DNA of 64,000 bases from Streptomyces sp. WAC 01529 (GCF_003945545.1 NZ_CP029617.1:4635001-4699000); one strand, 5' to 3'; numbered from the stretch's first letter, positions 18,884 to 27,827 are shown. Notes: generated by a model from the letters alone, not told the origin. Numbers and translations: made by a program.

Positions 18884-20110
18884 TCAGAAGGCCGGTGCGG
18901 AGCCCTCCAGGCGACGCGTGCGGTAGCTGTCGGCGTCGAGGGTGATGATCTCCGCGTGGTGGGCGAGGCGGTCCACCGTCGCGGAGGCCATCGCGCTGTC
19001 GCCGAACACCTCGTCCCAGCGGCCCAGCGGACGGTTGCCGGTGACGATCAGCGAGGCCCGTTCGTAGCGGTGCGAGACGAGCTGGAAGAGCAGGTGGGCG
19101 ACCTCGGAGTCGAAGGGCACGTAACCCACCTCGTCCACGACGAGCACGGGGTACGCGTCGAGCCGGGCCAGTTCCTTGCTCAGCCGTCCCGCGGCCTTGG
19201 CGTCCGCGAGCCGGGCGCCCCACTCGGCGGCGGTCGCGAACAGCACCTGGTGACCGGCCTGGCAGGCCCTTACGCCGAGGGCGACGGCCAGGTGCGTCTT
19301 GCCCGTGCCCGGCCCGCCGAGCAGCACCACGTTCGCCTTGCGGGTGACGAAGTCGACCTTGCCGAGCCGGGTGATCACGTGCGGTTCGGGCGCCCGCAGA
19401 TGGCCCTCGTCGAACATCTCAAGGACCTTCCGCGCCGGGAACCCGGCGGCCTCGATGCGCTCCTCGGCGCCGTCGCCCGGCTCCGCCGCCTCCTCGGCCC
19501 CGTCGGCCGCACCGCCGTCCCGCTGGGCCGGGATGACGGTGCGGCCCACGGGGTGCACGCCCTCCTTCGCGGTGCGCGACCTGCTCTCGTGCGCCGCCAT
19601 GGGCCCGGACATGTAGGCGAGGATCGCCGCGGAGGCGATGAACGCCATGTGGATGACCGTCCCCCACAGCAGGTCGTGCCGGGGCGTGTGGTGCACGTCG
19701 ACGAACATCTGGAGCAGATGCACCGACGAGATGCCCACGATGGCGGTGGCCAGCTTCACCTTCAGCACGTTGGAGTTGACGTGGGAGAGCCATTCGGGCT
19801 GGTCCCGGTGGCCTTGCAAGCCGATCCGCGAGACGAAGGTCTCGTACCCCCCGACGATCACCATGATCAGCAGATTGGCGATCATCACCACGTCGACGAG
19901 CTTGAGGACGGCGAGCATGACGTGCGTCTCGTCCGCGTGCCCGCTGATGACGTGGTGGATGAGGTGCCACAACTCGTTGAAGAATTTGTACACGTACACC
20001 CCCTGCGCGGCCACCAGGCCGAAATACAGGGGCGCTTGGAGCCAACGGGTCGCGAAGAGGGCACACCCCAGAGTGGTCATGTTCGGCGGGGACGAGGCGG
20101 AGCGGGACAC
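18884..20110 (-). CDS. fusion of YqhA (UPF0114) membrane protein and IstB-like ATPase
   Basis: A 408-residue protein with two unrelated halves in one frame. Residues about 11-172 are a UPF0114/YqhA membrane protein (RWLQAPLYFG, LKLVDVVMIANLLIMVIVGG, ATAIVGISSVHLLQMF, WGTVIHMAFIASAAILAYM). A Glu/Ala/Gly-rich linker spans 173-222. Residues 223-408 are an AAA+ ATPase of the IstB/DnaC group: Walker A GGPGTGKT (265-272), Walker B LVVDE (323-327), sensor VTGN (356-359). No IstA transposase is nearby. The start GTG 20110 has GGAGG four bases upstream; ATG 20140 lacks one. YqhA function is unknown. The fusion suggests a membrane-tethered ATPase (inference). Confidence 0.85.
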   Translation of the reverse strand: MSRSASSPPNMTTLGCALFATRWLQAPLYFGLVAAQGVYVYKFFNELWHLIHHVISGHADETHVMLAVLKLVDVVMIANLLIMVIVGGYETFVSRIGLQGHRDQPEWLSHVNSNVLKVKLATAIVGISSVHLLQMFVDVHHTPRHDLLWGTVIHMAFIASAAILAYMSGPMAAHESRSRTAKEGVHPVGRTVIPAQRDGGAADGAEEAAEPGDGAEERIEAAGFPARKVLEMFDEGHLRAPEPHVITRLGKVDFVTRKANVVLLGGPGTGKTHLAVALGVRACQAGHQVLFATAAEWGARLADAKAAGRLSKELARLDAYPVLVVDEVGYVPFDSEVAHLLFQLVSHRYERASLIVTGNRPLGRWDEVFGDSAMASATVDRLAHHAEIITLDADSYRTRRLEGSAPAF

Positions 20111-20240
20111 GAGACCTCCAACGGCCGTAAGGCTCGTCATTCTTGTGCGCCGCCGCCGACAATCTGAATTCGTGCCACCCGTTGGGGTTAATAGAAATCC
20201 AGTCGGACCGGTCCTCCCCTCCGGCCGTTCGACCCCGTCC

Positions 20241-21128
20241 TCACTCCTTCTTGATCAGGGTGGCGAGGCGGGAGAGGCCGTCGGCGCCGTATCCCTCCTC
20301 GACCGAGCGGTCCAGGAGGGCCTGGAGCGGCTCGAACAGGGCGCCGCTCAGGCCCTGCTGGGCGAAGGCGTCCAGGAAGTTGGGGAGCGCGGCCTGGTTG
20401 ATCGCCAGGGACGACACGTCCGTGAGGTGCTGCCCGGAGTCCAGCGCCTCGGCCATGCCGGGCACCAGGCCGTCCGTCATCGCGTTGACCCACTCCTTGA
20501 GCAGGGGCGCGAAGTCACGGGCCGGGACCCCTCCGGTGCCGATCAGGGCGTAGGCCTGGGCGACGCCCATCACCATGCCGTACATGCCGGTGAGCAGGGA
20601 CAGGTCGTACAGCGCGGCGGCGCCCGGGTCCTTGCCGACCCACTTGGTCTCCGCGAGCGCCGCCAGCGTGGGCCGGTGCGTCTCGTACGCCTCTTCGTCG
20701 GTGCCGCTGTACAGGATGTACGCGCCGGGTGTGGCGATCATCTGCGGTACGGCCATGATGCCGCCGTCGATGTACGTGATGCCGTGCTCGGCCGCCCAGT
20801 GCGCCAACTCCCGTGCCTGTGCCGGGGTTCCGTTGGTGAGGTTCACGACGGTGCGGCCGGCGAGGGCGGCGGCCTCGGGCTCCAGGAGGGTGCGGACGTT
20901 GTCGTTGGTCGTCAGGCAGACGATGACGAGGGCGCTCGCCTCGATGGCCTCCGCGGCCGTCTCGGCGGGGGTCGCGCCCTGGGCGGCCAGGGGGCCGGTC
21001 TTGGCGGCGGTGCGGTTCCAGACGGTCGTCCGGTGGCCCGCCCTGAGCAGGGCGGCGGCGAGAGCGCTGCCCATCAGGCCGAGGCCCAGGACGGACACGG
21101 ACGCGGGGTATGCGGTGCGGGTGGGCAC
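20241..21128 (-). CDS. imine reductase-like NADPH-dependent oxidoreductase
   Basis: A 295-residue beta-hydroxyacid-dehydrogenase-fold protein. The amino end VSVLGLGLMGSALAAALLRA is the dinucleotide site, with TVWNRT giving NADP preference. NLTNGTP, GGIMAVPQMIATPGAYILYSG and ALYDLSLLTGMYGM are motifs seen in Streptomyces imine reductases; the Asp in ALYDLSL is at the position proposed as proton donor. The alternative is a related 3-hydroxyisobutyrate dehydrogenase, but the canonical Lys is absent. A long palindromic operator lies 67-93 bases upstream of the start, so the gene is probably under a dedicated repressor. Confidence 0.82.
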   Translation of the reverse strand: MPTRTAYPASVSVLGLGLMGSALAAALLRAGHRTTVWNRTAAKTGPLAAQGATPAETAAEAIEASALVIVCLTTNDNVRTLLEPEAAALAGRTVVNLTNGTPAQARELAHWAAEHGITYIDGGIMAVPQMIATPGAYILYSGTDEEAYETHRPTLAALAETKWVGKDPGAAALYDLSLLTGMYGMVMGVAQAYALIGTGGVPARDFAPLLKEWVNAMTDGLVPGMAEALDSGQHLTDVSSLAINQAALPNFLDAFAQQGLSGALFEPLQALLDRSVEEGYGADGLSRLATLIKKE

Positions 21129-21194
21129 GGGGGCTCCTTCAGAGGCGCTGTTCCGGGGACTCCTCCGAGCTTCGCGTGACCCTTCGGTTCGGAC

Positions 21195-21221
21195 AAGTAC
21201 CGACTAATTAGTGCGGTACTT
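21195..21221. promoter_or_regulatory. 27-bp palindromic operator
   Basis: Perfect 8-bp arms AAGTACCG (21195-21202) and CGGTACTT (21214-21221) flank a centre ACTAATTAGTG that is itself nearly palindromic. It is an AT-rich island between the divergent imine-reductase-like gene and the HTH membrane protein gene. The GTACC...GGTAC arrangement resembles sites of HxlR-type regulators; no HxlR gene is adjacent. Confidence 0.65.
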
Positions 21222-21368
21222 ACCTTTCGGTGTGTGAGCGGGGCCGCGCGGTGCGCCGGTTGGCGGTCGGACGCGGAACCGTGCTGTGCTTGTTCGCCGT
21301 CTGTGCCAGGGGTGTTGCCTCACCCGGCAGGTGGTGGGAAACGTGGGACGGAAGGGTGGAGGGTGTGC

Positions 21369-22724
21369 ATGGCGTCTCTCGCGGAGCTGCTGCGGGAGCT
21401 CAAGGAGCGGTCCGGGCTCAGCTACGGGGTGCTGGCCAAGCGGCTCCACATGAGTACGTCCACCTTGCACCGGTACTGCAACGGCGACGCGGTGCCGGTG
21501 GACTTCGCCCCCGTGGAGCGGCTCGCCCGGCTCTGCAAGGCGTCGCCGGAGGAGATGGTGGAAGTCCACCGCCGGTGGATCCTCGCGGATGCGGCGCGGG
21601 GGCGCAAGGCGGGGCCCGCGGGGGAGCCGGAGGCCGAGGTCTCGCCGTCTGACCTCCCGCCTCCGTCCGGTGGCCCGGCGCCAGGCGCCGTGCCCGCCCG
21701 CCCCGCCGTGCGGGGTGCCCGCCCTGCCGTGCGAGATGCCCGCCCTGCCGTGCGAGATGCCTGTCCCCAGCGGGAGCCGGGGCCCGCCAAGAGGCGTCGC
21801 GTCATCGCTCTCGTCTCCGGTGTCGCCGCCGCCGTCGTCGGCATAGGGTCCGCCGCCCTCGCTCTCAACGGCGGTGACGACGACGGACGTAAGCGGAACG
21901 AGGCCGCAGCTTCCGCGCAGGCAAGCCCGGAGGCCTCCGCGGGCGCCCCCTCCGGCGCGGGCGGCCCCAAGGGTCCCGCCGACGCACCCGAGGCGAAGAG
22001 GGGCGAGGGCAAGCCCTCCTCCTCGCCCTCGCGGAAGGCGAGCCCGCGGCCCGGCACCTCCCCGGGCGAGCGCGGCGGCAAGGGTCCCGCCTCCGTGGGG
22101 GAGGCGCGCGGCGACGATCTCGGGGCGCCGATCGCCGTCCGCACCAGGCCCTACGTCTACGAAAGCCCGTGCAGCCAGCGCTTCCTGGTCAACCGCAAAC
22201 CCCACCAGGTGCCCCAGCCGCCCTCCGTCGAGCAGGACGCGCCGGGCTGGGCCGCCGACCTCGGCGCGGTCTCGGCCGGCGAACAGCTGATCGAGGTCAC
22301 CGTGCAGGGGCTGAGCAAAGACACCGTCGTCCTGCAGGGGATGAGCGTCCGCGTGCAGAGCACCAGTTCGCCGCTGGCCTGGAACGACTTCCAGATGGGC
22401 GTCGGCTGCGGCGGCAGGGTCTCCACCAAGTCCTTCGCCGTCGACCTCGACGACGGGGCGCCGCGCCTCACGCCCAAGGCGGGCCAGCGCGACTTCCCGT
22501 ACAAGGTGAGCGAGGACGACCCCGAGGTCTTCTACGTCAAGGCCGATGTGGAGGCCCACGACGTCCGCTGGTACCTGGAGCTGGAGTGGTCGAGCGGCAA
22601 ACGGCACAACGTGCTCCGCATCGATGACCAGGGCAAGCCGTTCCGCACCAGCGGCAACGAGGGCCGGCCCACGTTCGGCTGGCCGCTCGGCGGGTCCAAG
22701 TGGGAGGCCCCGCTCGGCAGTTGA
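21369..22724 (+). CDS. membrane protein with cytoplasmic helix-turn-helix domain
   Basis: A 451-residue protein. Residues about 4-70 form an XRE-type HTH (LLRELKERSGLSYGVLAKRL, MSTSTLHRYCNGDAVP). A Pro/Ala/Arg-rich linker (about 80-144) contains tandem PAVRDAR repeats, one membrane span lies at about 145-166 (VIALVSGVAAAVVGIGSAAL), and a Ser/Pro/Lys-rich stalk leads to an extracytoplasmic domain of about 200 residues with two conserved-looking Cys. The start ATG 21369 has GGAGGG five bases upstream. This layout is common in Streptomyces and suggests signal transfer across the membrane. Ligand and targets are unknown. Confidence 0.83.
   Translation: MASLAELLRELKERSGLSYGVLAKRLHMSTSTLHRYCNGDAVPVDFAPVERLARLCKASPEEMVEVHRRWILADAARGRKAGPAGEPEAEVSPSDLPPPSGGPAPGAVPARPAVRGARPAVRDARPAVRDACPQREPGPAKRRRVIALVSGVAAAVVGIGSAALALNGGDDDGRKRNEAAASAQASPEASAGAPSGAGGPKGPADAPEAKRGEGKPSSSPSRKASPRPGTSPGERGGKGPASVGEARGDDLGAPIAVRTRPYVYESPCSQRFLVNRKPHQVPQPPSVEQDAPGWAADLGAVSAGEQLIEVTVQGLSKDTVVLQGMSVRVQSTSSPLAWNDFQMGVGCGGRVSTKSFAVDLDDGAPRLTPKAGQRDFPYKVSEDDPEVFYVKADVEAHDVRWYLELEWSSGKRHNVLRIDDQGKPFRTSGNEGRPTFGWPLGGSKWEAPLGS
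21699..21761 (+). repeat. three tandem 21-bp units inside the HTH membrane protein gene
   Basis: Two identical 21-bp copies (21720-21740, 21741-21761) and one diverged copy (21699-21719) encode RPAVRGA/RPAVRDA in the linker. In-frame repeat number could vary without disrupting the protein. Confidence 0.85.
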
Positions 22725-22831
22725 GACCCCAGGGCGGATGAGGCTCGTCCGTATCCCGGAATGGCGCGTGTAGACGGCACGGACGTGCCTAGGGTGCGGG
22801 CAGAGCCGTCCGAGCCGAAGGAGTCACCGCC

Positions 22832-24040
22832 GTGACCGTCACCGAGCCAGCCCCCGCCGTCGCCCCCATGCCGCCGCTCGCCGCGCGCGCCGCCACGGTC
22901 GGTGGCTCGCCGGTACGGGACATCCTCGCGGTCACCGCGCGCCCCGAGGTCATCAACTTCGCGGGCGGCCTGCCCGCCCCCGGCCTCTTCGACGCCGAGG
23001 GCATCGCGGCCGCCTTCCGCGCGGTCCTCGCCGAGACGCCCGAGCGGGCGCTCCAGTACTCCACGACGGAGGGCGAGCCCGTCCTGCGTACCGCCATCGC
23101 GGCGCGGACCTCCGCGCGCGGGCTGGCCACCGGACCCGACGACGTACTGATCACCACGGGGTCGCAGCAGGCCCTCTCGCTCCTCGCGACCGCGCTTGTC
23201 GAGCCCGGAGACACCGTCCTCGTCGAGAACCCCTGCTATCTCGCGGCGCTCCAGGCCTTCGCCTTCGCGGGCGCGCGGATCGTGCCCGTGCCGGGTGACG
23301 AGCGGGGCATGGACCCCGCCGCCCTGGACGAGCTGGTCGCCCTGCACCGGCCGAAGCTGCTCTACACCGTGCCCACCTTCCAGAACCCGACAGGCCGGAC
23401 CCTGCCCGCGGCTCGGCGCGCCGCGGTCGCCGAGGTCGCCGAGCGGCGCGGGGTGTGGATCGTGGAGGACGACCCGTACGGGGAGCTGCGGTTCGAGGGG
23501 GAGCGGGTGCCGTGGATCGCCACGTATCCGGGGGCCGAGGAGCGGACCGTGCTGCTCGGGAGCTTCTCCAAGGTCATGGCGCCGGGGCTGCGGCTCGGCT
23601 GGCTGCGGGCGCCCGGCGCGTTGCTGCGGGCCTGCGCGGTGGCCAAGCAGGCGGCGGACCTGCACACGCCGACCGTCAACCAGCTTGCCGCGGCGCGGTA
23701 CTTGGCGGACTCGGATCTGGACGCGCATGTCGCCCGCGTCGCGGGCGTCTACCGCGAGCGGCGGGACGCGATGCTTGCGGGCCTCGCGGACGCGTTGCCG
23801 GAAGGGGCCGGCTGGGTTCGGCCGGAGGGTGGGATGTTCGTGTGGGTGAAGTTGCCTGAGGGGTACGACACGGGGGCGTTGCTTGGGGGTGTCGTTGCGC
23901 ATGACGTGGCGTATGTGCCGGGGGCGCCCTTCTTTGCGGGGGCGCCGGACGTTTCTACGTTGCGGCTGTGCTTTGTGACGCAGGGCGTCGCGGAGATCGC
24001 CGAGGGGCTGCGTCGGCTGCGGGCCGCGTTCGTGGGGTGA
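22832..24040 (+). CDS. PLP-dependent aminotransferase (fold type I, LysN/MocR-like)
   Basis: A 402-residue class I/II aminotransferase. VINFAGGLPAPGLFD near the amino end, ITTGSQQALSLLA, VENPCYLAAL, YTVPTFQNPTGRTLP and IVEDDPYGELRFEG are typical of the 2-aminoadipate/aromatic aminotransferase branch. The PLP lysine is Lys247 in GSFSKVMAPGLRLGW. There is no GntR domain, so it is not a MocR regulator. AAGGAG precedes the GTG start at 22832. The last 70 codons use unusually G/T-rich third positions compared with the rest. The substrate is not determined. Confidence 0.88.
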   Translation: MTVTEPAPAVAPMPPLAARAATVGGSPVRDILAVTARPEVINFAGGLPAPGLFDAEGIAAAFRAVLAETPERALQYSTTEGEPVLRTAIAARTSARGLATGPDDVLITTGSQQALSLLATALVEPGDTVLVENPCYLAALQAFAFAGARIVPVPGDERGMDPAALDELVALHRPKLLYTVPTFQNPTGRTLPAARRAAVAEVAERRGVWIVEDDPYGELRFEGERVPWIATYPGAEERTVLLGSFSKVMAPGLRLGWLRAPGALLRACAVAKQAADLHTPTVNQLAAARYLADSDLDAHVARVAGVYRERRDAMLAGLADALPEGAGWVRPEGGMFVWVKLPEGYDTGALLGGVVAHDVAYVPGAPFFAGAPDVSTLRLCFVTQGVAEIAEGLRRLRAAFVG

Positions 24041-24066
24041 GATCTGCGGGCCGTATGGGGCTGGGC

Positions 24067-24087
24067 GCGCAGTTCCCCGCGCCCCTT
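24067..24087 (+). repeat. dispersed intergenic repeat, copy 1
   Basis: The segment beginning GCGCAGTTCCCCGCGCCCCT is found again in inverted orientation at 56447-56467. It is a familiar short element of unknown role in Streptomyces intergenic regions and sits directly beside a terminator hairpin here. Confidence 0.8.
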
Positions 24088-24097
24088 ACGGGGCTTT

Positions 24098-24124
24098 CCC
24101 CGCGCCCCTCTTCGGGGCGCGGGG
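24098..24124. terminator. bidirectional terminator between aminotransferase and argS
   Basis: A perfect 11-bp stem CCCCGCGCCCC / GGGGCGCGGGG with a 5-base loop lies between two convergent genes. Confidence 0.8.
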
Positions 24125-24135
24125 TCAGCAGGGGC

Positions 24136-25899
24136 TCAGAGGCGCTCAGGGGTCCTGATGCCCAGGAGGGCCATGCCCTTGTGCAGGGTGCGGGCCGTGA
24201 TGTCGCAGAGGAACAGGCGGTTCTCCACCTGCGCCGGGGTCTCCGCCTTGAGCACCGGGCACTTGTCGTAGAACGAGGTGTACAGCGACGCCAGCTGGTA
24301 GAGGTACGCGGCCAGCTTGTGCGGGGCGTACTCCGCGGCGGCCTCCGCGAGCGTGTCGCCGAACGCGTCCAGGTGGAGGCCGAGCGCCCGCTCCGCCGGG
24401 GCCAGTTCCAGCTCGGGGTGGGCCGCCGGGCCGCCGGTCTCCGCGCCCGCCTTGCGCAGGATCGACTGGATCCGGGCGTAGGCGTACTGGAGGTAGACGG
24501 ACGTGTCGCCGTGCAGGGAGACCATCTGGTCGAGGTCGAACTTGTAGTCGCGGTTGGCCGAGGTCGACAGGTCCGCGTACTTCACCGCGCCGATGCCGAC
24601 CTGGAACGCCCGCTCCTGGATCTCCTCCTCGGTGAGGTCGCGCGCCTTCTCGCGTACGACCTCCGCCGCGCGCTGCACCGCCTCGTCGAGCAGGTCCTCC
24701 AGGCGTACGGTCTCGCCCTCACGCGTCTTGAACGGCTTGCCGTCCGCGCCGAGCACCGTGCCGTAGCCCATGTTGTGGGCCGTGACCTCGTCGTTCAGCC
24801 AGCCCATCCGGCGGGCCGCCTCGAAGACCATCTTGAAGTGCAGCGACTGCCGCACGTCCACCACGTACAGCAGGGTCGTGGCGTGCAGGTCGACGACGCG
24901 GTCGCGGATCGCCGAGAGGTCGGAGGCCGCGTACCCGAAGCCGCCGTCCGCCTTCTGCACGATCAGCGGGACCGGCTTGTCGTCCTTGCCCTTGATGTCG
25001 TCGAAGAACACGACGAGCGCGCCCTCGGAGCGGACCGCGACGCCCGACTCCTCCAGGAGCCGCGCCGTCTCGGCCATCATGTCGTTGTACGCGGACTCGC
25101 CGACGATCTCCTCGTCGCGGACCTCCATGTCCAGCTTCTCGAAGACGGAGTAGAAGTAGACCTTCGACTCGTCCACGAAGCGCTGCCACATCTCCAGCGT
25201 CTCCTTGTCGCCGGACTGGAGGGCGACGACCCGCTTGCGGGCCCGGTCCTTGAACTCCTCGTCCGCGTCGAAGACGGCGCGCGAGGCCTTGTAGACACGG
25301 TTGAGGTTGCTGATCGCCTGCTCGCCGTCGACGTCGGCGGCCGGGGCCAGCTGGTCGGGGTTCTCGACCAGGTACTGGATGAGCATGCCGAACTGGGTGC
25401 CCCAGTCGCCGATGTGGTGGCGGCCGATCGTCTTCTCGCCCGTGAAGTCCAGCATCTGGTGCAGGGCGTCACCGATGACGGCGGACCGCAGGTGGCCGAC
25501 GTGCATCTCCTTGGCCACGTTCGGCTGGGCGTAGTCGATCACCGTCGTGCCCGCGCGCGGGTTGAGCGGGACGCCGAGCCGGTCGCCGTCCGCCGCACGC
25601 GCCGCGAGGTTCTCGGTGATCGCCCCGTCGGCCACCGTGATGTTGAGGAAGCCGGGGCCCGACACCTCGATGTCCTTGATCAGGTCCGGGGCGGTGATCC
25701 CGGACACGACCTGCGCGGCCAGCTCCCGCGGGTTGCCCTTGAGCTTCTTGGCGAGCGCCAGGATGCCGTTGGCCTGGAAGTCGGCCCGGTCGCTACGTCG
25801 CAGCAGCGGGTCCGCGGAACCGGCCTCCGGCAGGGCAGCCGAGAGGGCGTCCGCGAGGCGCTGGTGGACGGAGGCGGTGAGGGACGTGACCGAGGCCAT
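24136..25899 (-). CDS. argS: arginyl-tRNA synthetase
   Basis: A 587-residue class I synthetase charging tRNA-Arg. The amino-terminal Add-1 domain (about 1-110) is followed by the HIGH-equivalent VAKEMHVGHLRSAVIGDA, then GDWGTQFGMLI. The KMSKS region is degenerate (DGKPFKTREGETVRL), as is usual for ArgRS. The anticodon-binding DALR helix bundle fills the last 130 residues and ends with GIRTPERL. The start is the ATG at 25899 (MASVTSLTASVHQRLADAL); the extension to 25962 has no support. It is divergent from lysS. Confidence 0.97.
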   Translation of the reverse strand: MASVTSLTASVHQRLADALSAALPEAGSADPLLRRSDRADFQANGILALAKKLKGNPRELAAQVVSGITAPDLIKDIEVSGPGFLNITVADGAITENLAARAADGDRLGVPLNPRAGTTVIDYAQPNVAKEMHVGHLRSAVIGDALHQMLDFTGEKTIGRHHIGDWGTQFGMLIQYLVENPDQLAPAADVDGEQAISNLNRVYKASRAVFDADEEFKDRARKRVVALQSGDKETLEMWQRFVDESKVYFYSVFEKLDMEVRDEEIVGESAYNDMMAETARLLEESGVAVRSEGALVVFFDDIKGKDDKPVPLIVQKADGGFGYAASDLSAIRDRVVDLHATTLLYVVDVRQSLHFKMVFEAARRMGWLNDEVTAHNMGYGTVLGADGKPFKTREGETVRLEDLLDEAVQRAAEVVREKARDLTEEEIQERAFQVGIGAVKYADLSTSANRDYKFDLDQMVSLHGDTSVYLQYAYARIQSILRKAGAETGGPAAHPELELAPAERALGLHLDAFGDTLAEAAAEYAPHKLAAYLYQLASLYTSFYDKCPVLKAETPAQVENRLFLCDITARTLHKGMALLGIRTPERL

Positions 25900-25943
25900 G
25901 AATGGGTGCCGTTCTGCTCGGGTGCCTGGGTGTGCTGAAGCTA

Positions 25944-25982
25944 CGAAAACCGAGTATCCCACGCGGTGAAAAGCGGTTTTCG
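25944..25982. promoter_or_regulatory. inverted repeat in the argS/lysS divergent promoter region
   Basis: Perfect 9-bp arms CGAAAACCG (25944-25952) and CGGTTTTCG (25974-25982) are separated by 21 bases, midway between two divergent tRNA synthetase starts. It may be an operator or an RNA hairpin in one of the leaders; nothing identifies a regulator. Confidence 0.4.
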
Positions 25983-26045
25983 CGGTTACGGGGCTACCTG
26001 GGAGAATGGCTCCGTCAAGCGGTACTCACAGAGAAGAGGAAAGGC

Positions 26046-27827
26046 GTGCCGATCGTGGCTCAGAGCACCGATACCACCGACTGGGTCTCCCGCTACGCGG
26101 ACGAGGTCATCGCCGAGTCGGAGCGTCGTGCCCCGGGCGCGAAACAAGCCGGTGCCGCCGCGCCGGTGGTGGTCGTCGCCTCCGGACTCTCCCCCTCCGG
26201 CCCGATCCACCTCGGCAACCTCCGCGAGGTCATGACCCCGCACCTGGTCGCCGACGAGATCCGCCGGCGCGGGTACGAGGTCCGTCACCTGATCTCCTGG
26301 GACGACTACGACCGCTACCGCAAGGTGCCGGCCGGTGTCCCCGGCGTCGACGAGACCTGGGCCGAGCACATCGGCAAGCCGCTCACCTCCGTGCCCGCCC
26401 CCGCCGGGTCCGCGTACCCGAACTGGGCCGAGCACTTCAAGGCCGCCATGGCCGAGGCGCTCACCGAGCTGGGCGTGGAGTACGACGGGATCAGCCAGAC
26501 CGAGCAGTACACCTCGGGTGCCTACCGCGAGCAGATCCTGCACGCGATGCGGCACCGCGGTGACATCGACGCGATCCTCGACCAGTACCGCACCAAGAAG
26601 GACCCCGCGAAGGGCGGCAAGGGGAAGCAGGCGCAGAAGCCCGTCGACGAGGCCGAGCTGGAGGCCGCCGAGGGGTCCGGCGCCGCGAGCGAGGACGACG
26701 GCAGCGGCGGCGCCAGCGGGTACTACCCGTACAAGCCCTACTGCGGGAAGTGCGAGAAGGACCTGACGACCGTCGTCTCGTACGACGACGAGTCCACCGA
26801 GCTGGTCTACACCTGCACGGCGTGCGGCTTCGGCGAGACCGTCAGGCTCAGCGAGTTCAACCGCGGCAAGCTGGTCTGGAAGGTCGACTGGCCGATGCGC
26901 TGGGCGTACGAGGGCGTCGTCTTCGAGCCGAGCGGCGTGGACCACTCCTCGCCCGGGTCGTCGTTCGTCGTCGGCGGGCAGATCGTGCGGCAGATCTTCG
27001 ACGGCGTGCAGCCGATCGGCCCCATGTACGCCTTCGTGGGCATCAGCGGCATGGCGAAGATGTCGTCCTCCAAGGGCGGTGTGCCGACCCCGGCCGACGC
27101 CCTGAAGATCATGGAGGCGCCGCTGCTGCGCTGGCTCTACGCGCGCCGCAGGCCCAACCAGTCCTTCAAGATCGCCTTCGACCAGGAGATCCAGCGGCTC
27201 TACGACGAGTGGGACAAGCTGGAGGCCAAGGTCGCCGACGGTTCCGCGCTGCCGGCCGACGCCTCCGCGCACTCCCGCGCGGTGCGCACCGCCGCGGGTG
27301 AGCTGCCCCGGACCCCGCGGCCGCTGCCGTACCGGACGCTGGCGTCCGTCGCGGACATCACCGCGGGGGCGGAGGACCAGACGCTGCGGATCCTGAGCGA
27401 CCTGGACCCCTCGGCGCCGCTGGCCTCGCTCGACGAGGTCCGGCCGCGGCTCGACCGCGCCGAGAACTGGATCACCACGCAGGTGCCGGCCGACGCCCGC
27501 ACCATCGTGCGGTCCGAGCCGGACACCGAGCTGCTCTCGTCCCTGGACGACGAGGCGCGCGAGTCGCTGCGGCTGCTCCTGGAGGGCCTGGACTCGCACT
27601 GGTCCCTGGACGGGCTCACCCACCTCGTGTACGGCGTGCCGAAGGTGCGGGCCGGGTTCTCCGCGGACGCGACGGCGAAGGAGCTGCCGCCGGAGATCAA
27701 GGTGGCGCAGCGGACGTTCTTCGCGCTGCTGTACCGGCTCCTCGTGACCCGGGAGACGGGGCCCCGGCTTCCCACGCTGCTGCTCGCCGTGGGCGCGGAG
27801 CGGGTGCGCAAGCTGCTGGGCGCGTAG
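26046..27827 (+). CDS. lysS: class I lysyl-tRNA synthetase
   Basis: A 593-residue LysRS of the class I (archaeal/actinobacterial) type rather than the class II enzyme of most bacteria. The HIGH signature is PIHLGNLRE (about 60-68) and KMSKS is MAKMSSSKGG (about 336-345). A zinc knuckle CGKC...CTAC lies at about 236-262, after a Lys/Glu/Ser-rich insertion. GAGGAAAGG precedes GTG 26046 directly; GTG 26055 is the alternative. It is divergent from argS. Confidence 0.95.
   Translation: MPIVAQSTDTTDWVSRYADEVIAESERRAPGAKQAGAAAPVVVVASGLSPSGPIHLGNLREVMTPHLVADEIRRRGYEVRHLISWDDYDRYRKVPAGVPGVDETWAEHIGKPLTSVPAPAGSAYPNWAEHFKAAMAEALTELGVEYDGISQTEQYTSGAYREQILHAMRHRGDIDAILDQYRTKKDPAKGGKGKQAQKPVDEAELEAAEGSGAASEDDGSGGASGYYPYKPYCGKCEKDLTTVVSYDDESTELVYTCTACGFGETVRLSEFNRGKLVWKVDWPMRWAYEGVVFEPSGVDHSSPGSSFVVGGQIVRQIFDGVQPIGPMYAFVGISGMAKMSSSKGGVPTPADALKIMEAPLLRWLYARRRPNQSFKIAFDQEIQRLYDEWDKLEAKVADGSALPADASAHSRAVRTAAGELPRTPRPLPYRTLASVADITAGAEDQTLRILSDLDPSAPLASLDEVRPRLDRAENWITTQVPADARTIVRSEPDTELLSSLDDEARESLRLLLEGLDSHWSLDGLTHLVYGVPKVRAGFSADATAKELPPEIKVAQRTFFALLYRLLVTRETGPRLPTLLLAVGAERVRKLLGA

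Noticed and set aside
18884..20110. IS21-type insertion sequence
   Set aside because: The IstB-like domain is fused in frame to YqhA and no IstA transposase or terminal repeats were found.
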